The position numbers and the translations under genes were made by a program. DNA of 64,000 nt from Mucilaginibacter oryzae (GTDB taxonomy: Bacteria; Bacteroidota; Bacteroidia; Sphingobacteriales; Sphingobacteriaceae), in the NCBI RefSeq assembly GCF_003148845.1, contig NZ_QGHA01000002.1, positions 272,572 through 336,571 of the forward strand, in the 5' to 3' direction. The notes under the pieces were generated by a model. The model was given only the letters and a program-made list of their open reading frames with translations. It searched no databases and was not told where the DNA came from. Positions 59,072 through 64,000 of the stretch are shown in pieces (positions within the stretch are counted from its first letter, which is position 1; each line of letters begins with the position of its first letter).

Positions 59072-60436
59072 ATGGAACTGACTGACGCGGAAATAAAATT
59101 AAGTAAACAACTTTTTGGCAGCGACTTTGAATGGGGGGTATCCACCGCGGCATTCCAGGTTGAAGGCGCGCACGACGCTGATGGTAAAGGATTATCTGTA
59201 TGGGATGTATTTACTGCTAAAAAAGGCAAAATCCTTAACGGCGATCATGCCATTGAAGCCTGCGATTTTTACAACAGGTACGAGCAGGATATCGACCTCA
59301 TCAAACAACTTAATATCCCTAACTTTCGTTTTTCTATATCCTGGACACGGATTTTACCCGACGGTACGGGCCGCATAAATCAGGCCGGAATTGATTATTA
59401 TAACCGGGTTATCAATTACTGCATCAAGCAGGGAATTGAGCCCTGGCTTACCGTTTATCACTGGGATTTACCCCATGTGCTTGATTTAAAGGGCGGTTGG
59501 ACAAACCGCGAATCTGTAAGCTGGTTTAGTGAGTTTATTGCCATTTGCGCCCAAAACTTTGGCGATAGGGTAAAACATTGGATGGTGATGAATGAGCCGG
59601 TTGTTTTTACCGGTGCGGGCTATTTTTTCGGCATCCATGCGCCAGGTCGCAGTGGCATGAAAAACTTTACACCTGCCATACACCATGTTACGCTGAGCAT
59701 TGCCGAGGGGGGCAGGATTTTACGCCGGTTACTGCCTGCATCGGCACAAATAGGCACCACTTTTTCATGCTCGCAAATTGAACCTTATACCAACAAGCCA
59801 CGCGACGTTGCCGCAGCCGTAAGGGCCGATGCCCTGATTAACCGCCTGTATATTGAGCCTTTACTGGGCATGGGTTACCCTATAGCCGATTTACCCGCGC
59901 TCCGCGACCTGAAAAAATATTTTCACCCGGGAGATGAGGATAAATTGCAATTTGATTTTGATTTTATAGGCATCCAGAACTATACCCGCGAAATAGTAAA
60001 ACATTCGTTTTTTACACCTTATATACAGGCCAGCATGGTAAAGGCCGAAAAAAGGGGAGTAGAACTCACCGCCATGCGATGGGAGGTTTATCCGCCTTCT
60101 ATTTATCATATGATCAAGAAATACGATGCTTATCCGGGTGTAAAAAAAATCATCATAACCGAAAATGGTTCCGCTTTTCCGGATAGTGTTATTGATGGAG
60201 AAGTGAACGATCCTCAAAGGCTTCAATATCTTCAAAGCTACCTTGCGCAGGTTTTAAAAGCTAAAGAGGAAGGCAGCAAGGTTAAAGGCTATTTTGTTTG
60301 GACTCTCACCGATAATTTTGAATGGGCAGAAGGTTATCACCCACGGTTTGGGCTGATCCATGTTGATCATCGTACGCAAAAGCGAACCGTTAAAGCTTCG
60401 GGCCGCTGGTATGGGGAGTTTTTAAGCGGGCGATAG
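59072..60436 (+). CDS. GH1 beta-glucosidase
   Basis: A retaining family 1 glycosidase that releases glucose from beta-glucosides. Acid/base Glu175 in MNEPVVFTG, nucleophile Glu364 in IIITENGSAF. Other family strings are FEWGVSTAAFQVEGA, TVYHWDLPH and WTLTDNFEWAEGY. There is no signal peptide, so it is cytoplasmic. I use the ATG at 59072; the TTG one codon earlier is unlikely. It has 454 residues. Specificity could also be beta-galactoside or -fucoside. Confidence 0.96.
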   Translation: MELTDAEIKLSKQLFGSDFEWGVSTAAFQVEGAHDADGKGLSVWDVFTAKKGKILNGDHAIEACDFYNRYEQDIDLIKQLNIPNFRFSISWTRILPDGTGRINQAGIDYYNRVINYCIKQGIEPWLTVYHWDLPHVLDLKGGWTNRESVSWFSEFIAICAQNFGDRVKHWMVMNEPVVFTGAGYFFGIHAPGRSGMKNFTPAIHHVTLSIAEGGRILRRLLPASAQIGTTFSCSQIEPYTNKPRDVAAAVRADALINRLYIEPLLGMGYPIADLPALRDLKKYFHPGDEDKLQFDFDFIGIQNYTREIVKHSFFTPYIQASMVKAEKRGVELTAMRWEVYPPSIYHMIKKYDAYPGVKKIIITENGSAFPDSVIDGEVNDPQRLQYLQSYLAQVLKAKEEGSKVKGYFVWTLTDNFEWAEGYHPRFGLIHVDHRTQKRTVKASGRWYGEFLSGR

Positions 60437-60472
60437 GGGATAAACCTTACAGCCGGCACATTTGATTTGCCG

Positions 60473-62554
60473 CTATTGTTTAGGCAGGGTAAAATAAAAA
60501 GTAGTACCATTTTCGGTGTCACTATCAAACCAGATGCGACCGCCGTGCTTCTCTACAATTTGCTGGCTGATGGATAAACCGAGGCCAAATGATTTTTCGC
60601 CGGATGTGCCGGGGCGTTTAGCATCGGTAAACATGTTAAAAACCTGGTTTTTAAGTTTATCAGGAATGCCAATCCCGTTATCTTTCACTGATATTTTAAC
60701 TTCCTGTTCGGTTTCTTCGGCCTTAACCAAAATAGCAGAGCCCTCCGGACTGAATTTGATAGCATTACTGATGAGGTTGCTGATAACCCGCCATATTTTT
60801 TCGCGGCTGATACAGATCTGCAGTGGCCGGGGTAGGGTGATCAGGCTAATGACCTGGTGTTTTTCAGCCGCTTTAAAACGAAGCAGTTCGGTACTATTAC
60901 TGAGCAGCGCGTTAATTTCAACAGGCTCCTTGTTTAATAATACAGATGTTGAATTGGTTGCTTCCAATATTTCATTGATCAGCTCCATCGAATTAATTGA
61001 TGTTTCCCTGATCAGGTTGATCAGCTCCTGCTGTTCAGGATTAAAGTTTTCGTCGGCCATAACGCCGGTAAGCGAGGCTATACCGCCTATGGGGTTACGT
61101 AAATCATGCGCTACAGCACGTAATATGCGGTCTTTTTCCTGGCTGTTAACCTGTAACTCGGCCAGGGCTTTTTCCATTTCGCGATTCTGGTTATAAATCC
61201 GGCTGTTAAGCTGATCCAGCACTTTAATGTTATTTTTTGATTTTTGCCAGTTGAAAAAAAACAACGAAATAATTATGATAAGCATGATTGCAAACACGCC
61301 GGTTACATTTAAGTACAGGTGCTGCAACTCATTATTCTTTTTCAGGTTGTTAAATTCGTTGTCTTTTTCAAGGCTCCTAACCTCCTCGGCAACATCGTCT
61401 TCTTTTAATTTACGGTTGTTGTTTCTGATGCTGTCTTTAAACTTATCATACAGTTTAAAATGCATCAAAGCCTGGGCATAATTATTTTGCTTTGAAAAAT
61501 AATGTGACATGAACAGGTTCCAGTCCTGCTCGGCATAAAGGCTCTTAACGCTGTCAAACTGAAGCTGAATCGTATTAAGAATATTTAATAACGAGTCGTT
61601 GGCATTTTGGTTATCGTATATCGCGGCAAGTTTTAGTTCAGCGTATTGCGCGTCAGTGTTATCATTCCCTTCGCGAAGATTAATGGATATACTTTTTTTA
61701 AGTAGCTCCTTTGCTTTATCGAAATCTGATTGCCTGATGTAAACATCAGCCATATTACCGTAAACAACCCCCTGCGCAACTTCACCCATTTGCGGTTTAT
61801 CTTTAAACCGGTTTTTGTTTTTTTCTAAATAGCTAAGCGTTTCCCGGTAAAAGTACATGGCGCTATCGTTCATTTTGTTTTTACTGTAACAGAGGGCAAT
61901 GTTGTTCAGTAATTCCTGGCGCCGGTAAAAATAGTTGAAGTCGGCATCGCAGGATGTTGTTTCATCAAAGCTTTTTTTGAAAAAGCCCGCGGCGCGGCCG
62001 TAATGCTCCTGTTTGTATAGGATCATGCCGAGGCGGTAACTGTAATCGCCGAGGGTACAATTATCAAGGTTATTGGCGGCAATTACTTTGCCGCTGTAAA
62101 AATTGCTGTATGCTTCGTTGTAACGGTGCAACTCAAACAAAACATCGCCTTTGGATAGGTGCGCCTGTCCGTATTCGGTGGTGAATTTTAATTTTTTTTC
62201 GGGAGTATCAAAAATACTGAGCATGCTGTCGGCATACAGCATAGCCATTTCATGATCATTTTTTACATAAAGCGCGTAGTTGTAAACAAAAAAATAGTAA
62301 TCATAAACCTGTTTGAAGCCAAGCCCGGTTGAACGGTGAAAGGCCGAATCAAGGTAGCGCACCGCTTGTTGCTTGCGCCCGGCATAGTACATTTTATTGG
62401 CTGTATCGGCCACGCGGTTATAGGCGGATGAAGATAAATGGCCCTTATGCTGTTTTTGGCAGCCGGTTATGCATAAAAACAAAGAGGCAGCGAATAGGCA
62501 TATCCATAAATTACTGAATATACATTTCGATACGAAGCCTCTGTTTATCAGCAT
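60473..62554 (-). CDS. Sensor histidine kinase with TPR sensor domain, predicted lipoprotein
   Basis: A 693-residue membrane kinase. The N terminus has a lipobox (LCITGC); about residues 40-400 are TPR-like repeats facing the periplasm; one transmembrane helix follows (LYLNVTGVFAIMLIIIISLF). A coiled coil then leads to a HisKA domain with phospho-acceptor His483 (AVAHDLRNPIGGI) and an HATPase_c domain with DNGIGIP and FGLGLSI. No receiver or output domain is fused, and no response-regulator gene adjoins. It is a close paralogue of the next kinase. Confidence 0.93.
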   Translation of the reverse strand: MLINRGFVSKCIFSNLWICLFAASLFLCITGCQKQHKGHLSSSAYNRVADTANKMYYAGRKQQAVRYLDSAFHRSTGLGFKQVYDYYFFVYNYALYVKNDHEMAMLYADSMLSIFDTPEKKLKFTTEYGQAHLSKGDVLFELHRYNEAYSNFYSGKVIAANNLDNCTLGDYSYRLGMILYKQEHYGRAAGFFKKSFDETTSCDADFNYFYRRQELLNNIALCYSKNKMNDSAMYFYRETLSYLEKNKNRFKDKPQMGEVAQGVVYGNMADVYIRQSDFDKAKELLKKSISINLREGNDNTDAQYAELKLAAIYDNQNANDSLLNILNTIQLQFDSVKSLYAEQDWNLFMSHYFSKQNNYAQALMHFKLYDKFKDSIRNNNRKLKEDDVAEEVRSLEKDNEFNNLKKNNELQHLYLNVTGVFAIMLIIIISLFFFNWQKSKNNIKVLDQLNSRIYNQNREMEKALAELQVNSQEKDRILRAVAHDLRNPIGGIASLTGVMADENFNPEQQELINLIRETSINSMELINEILEATNSTSVLLNKEPVEINALLSNSTELLRFKAAEKHQVISLITLPRPLQICISREKIWRVISNLISNAIKFSPEGSAILVKAEETEQEVKISVKDNGIGIPDKLKNQVFNMFTDAKRPGTSGEKSFGLGLSISQQIVEKHGGRIWFDSDTENGTTFYFTLPKQ

Positions 62555-62703
62555 TGAAAAAAATAAATTAGGGCAGGGATAGCGGCGTGTTAAAACAGTG
62601 TCAAGCTAAAGATAATTTTAAAAATTTCACGGACTTTTCTGATAATATTGTTAATTTATTTTCTTTAGTGAAATTTTTTTTCGATTTGCCGCTTCGAATC
62701 AAT

Positions 62704-64000
62704 TTAAGTTTCGCGGGGAAGATAAATATGAAAGCTCGAACCTTTATTTTCGTCGCTTTTTAGCCAGATTTTTCCATTATGTTTTTCAACTATCTGCCTG
62801 CAAATAGACAAACCCAAGCCAAAGGATTTTTCACCGTCTGTACCTGAACGCCTGGCATCGGTAAACATATTGAACACCTGCTTTTGTAAACCATTCGGAA
62901 TGCCTATGCCGTGGTCTTCAACGCATATTTCAATACCATCGCCATTTGAGGTAACACGCACATTGATCACTGAACCTTTGGGGCTAAACTTGATGGCGTT
63001 ACTGATTAGGTTACTCATTACCCGCCATATTTTTTCGCGATTGATATAGAGCTCTGCAGGGGTTAGGAGTGGCAATAGTATAATTTCCTGCTTTTTTTCG
63101 GCCGCTTTAAACCGTAAAAGTTCAATACTGTTGCTTACCAGGCTGTTAATTTCAACCCACTCTTTGTTAAAGGTTGATGTAGCGGTGTTGGCGGCCTCTA
63201 AAATTTCATTAATCAACTCCAGCGAGTTAAATGATGTATCTCTAACAAGGTTAATCAGGTTCTTTTGCTCCTCTGTATTCCCAGGGTCGGCCATCGCTGT
63301 TGATAATGAGGCTATTCCACCTAAAGGATTTCGCAGGTCGTGAGCAACCGCGCGTAAAATACGGTCTTTTTCGCGGCTTCCCTCGTTTAATTCCTCAAGC
63401 GTATTTTCAAGCTCTTTTTGTTGCATCCTGATCTGGTCGTTCAATTTCTTTACAGCGATAACGTCCTGTTTTGAACGTTTAAGGTTTCGGAATACCAGGA
63501 AGATAATAATGACAGCCATTACCGAGAATAAAACAGCCAGGTAAATATAAATGAGTTGCAAGGTATTATGATCGCGTAGGTTTTCGATCTGGTCCTGCTT
63601 ATCAAGGCTGGCCTGTTGCTGGTTAATGTCTGTCCGTTTTAATGATAATGTTCTTTTTGCCAGCGAATCTTTTAAAGCCGAGTAGTTTTTTAAATAATAA
63701 AGCGCGTTCTGATTGTCATTTTGATGAATGTAGTAGCTGCTCATCAATTTGTTCCAATTCGTTTCCGCTTCTTCGTTTTTAAGTGTATCGAGCTGGTTAC
63801 GCAGGGCTTGTAATATTTTGAAGAGGTCGTTTATGCGGTTGTTTTTCAGATAAAGGCGGGCAAGCTTTATTTCTGTTAATTGCGCGTCGCTGTTATCGTT
63901 ATGGGGGCGGAGGTTGATAGCTATACTTTTCTTTAATAACTGTTCGGCCCTGGGGTAATCATTGATATTAAAGGCCAGGTCGCCCATGTTTCCATAAACA
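62704..64000 (-). CDS. Sensor histidine kinase, paralogue of the previous one (5' end outside the window)
   Basis: The frame is open to the right edge, so the N terminus is missing. The visible part holds TPR units (VYGNMGDLAF, then AEQLLKKSIAINLRPHNDNSDAQ), a transmembrane helix (LIYIYLAVLFSVMAVIIIFLVF), HisKA (AVAHDLRNPLGGI) and HATPase_c (DHGIGIP, FGLGLSI). The word order and motifs match the 693-residue kinase 149 bases away, so the two arose by tandem duplication. Sensory ligand and partner regulator are unknown. Confidence 0.93.
   Translation of the reverse strand, partial: VYGNMGDLAFNINDYPRAEQLLKKSIAINLRPHNDNSDAQLTEIKLARLYLKNNRINDLFKILQALRNQLDTLKNEEAETNWNKLMSSYYIHQNDNQNALYYLKNYSALKDSLAKRTLSLKRTDINQQQASLDKQDQIENLRDHNTLQLIYIYLAVLFSVMAVIIIFLVFRNLKRSKQDVIAVKKLNDQIRMQQKELENTLEELNEGSREKDRILRAVAHDLRNPLGGIASLSTAMADPGNTEEQKNLINLVRDTSFNSLELINEILEAANTATSTFNKEWVEINSLVSNSIELLRFKAAEKKQEIILLPLLTPAELYINREKIWRVMSNLISNAIKFSPKGSVINVRVTSNGDGIEICVEDHGIGIPNGLQKQVFNMFTDARRSGTDGEKSFGLGLSICRQIVEKHNGKIWLKSDENKGSSFHIYLPRET

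Noticed and set aside
1-64000. tRNA genes
   Set aside because: I looked in the gaps for the conserved T-arm (GGTTCGAATCC-like) and acceptor pairing and found none; a covariance-model scan would be decisive.

Overview
The window looks like a chromosome segment of a Bacteroidota bacterium, most likely family Sphingobacteriaceae and close to Mucilaginibacter. This rests on several features: TAnnTTTG promoter boxes before many genes, often with little or no leader; a TonB-dependent receptor with a carboxypeptidase-like plug extension; a PD40/OmpA protein; a TPR histidine kinase that looks like a lipoprotein; an alpha-2-macroglobulin; and a nitrite/sulfite reductase with a HEPN-like tail. The genus is inference. 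I see no tRNA, no insertion sequence with a transposase, no CRISPR array and no prophage.

Layout. 1-5 kb: an ABC export system (FtsX/MacB-like permease cut by the left edge, LolD-type ATPase, TolC-like outer-membrane protein) and a small beta-barrel protein. 5-18 kb, minus strand: alpha-2-macroglobulin, topA, mnmA, proA and proB, with an isolated 30-codon membrane-peptide gene (15798-15890) that has its own promoter and terminator. 18.4-28.9 kb, a sulfur block: a TonB receptor, then the minus-strand operon sulfite reductase - cobA - siroheme synthase/TSUP transporter fusion - cysH, an Rrf2 regulator, a SelT/W-like protein and a MOSC protein. 29-36 kb: GMC oxidoreductase, ThuA protein, nucleoside-type MFS transporter, bifunctional nuclease, etfAB and a TPR protein. 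36-51 kb: chromate transporter, dnaB, rlmB, mannose-1-phosphate guanylyltransferase, recQ, an OmpA/PD40 protein, queE, a Rieske protein, folD and lepA. 51-64 kb: fructosamine-kinase-like protein, glycoside hydrolases, a sigma-54-type response regulator, RNase P RNA, a SCO/cytochrome c operon, DinB, GH1 beta-glucosidase and two tandem paralogous TPR histidine kinases (the second cut by the right edge).

The most interesting signal is what appears to be a cysteine-sensing control system in the sulfur block. The sulfite-reductase operon is preceded by a near-leaderless 26-codon ORF with Cys at codons 16, 17, 18 and 20. After it come a decoy segment (AGGGGC), which can pair with the 5' arm of a terminator, and then that intrinsic terminator just before the reductase start. 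This has the layout of classical amino-acid attenuation. Nine kilobases away, the TonB receptor has a near-consensus promoter, an operator-like palindrome over its start point, and a 24-codon leader ORF ending Cys-Cys-Cys-stop. A 67-nt stretch without any G, rut-like, follows. Together they suggest two designs, intrinsic and possibly Rho-dependent, that switch on sulfur acquisition when charged tRNA-Cys is scarce.

The second theme is the intergenic DNA. Nine gaps carry long imperfect hairpins built from short repeated words that differ between loci. Five gene ends carry a GC-rich element that abuts or supplies the stop codon. One convergent gap carries a 105-bp perfect inverted repeat made of four regular mini-hairpins, like a REP/BIME unit.
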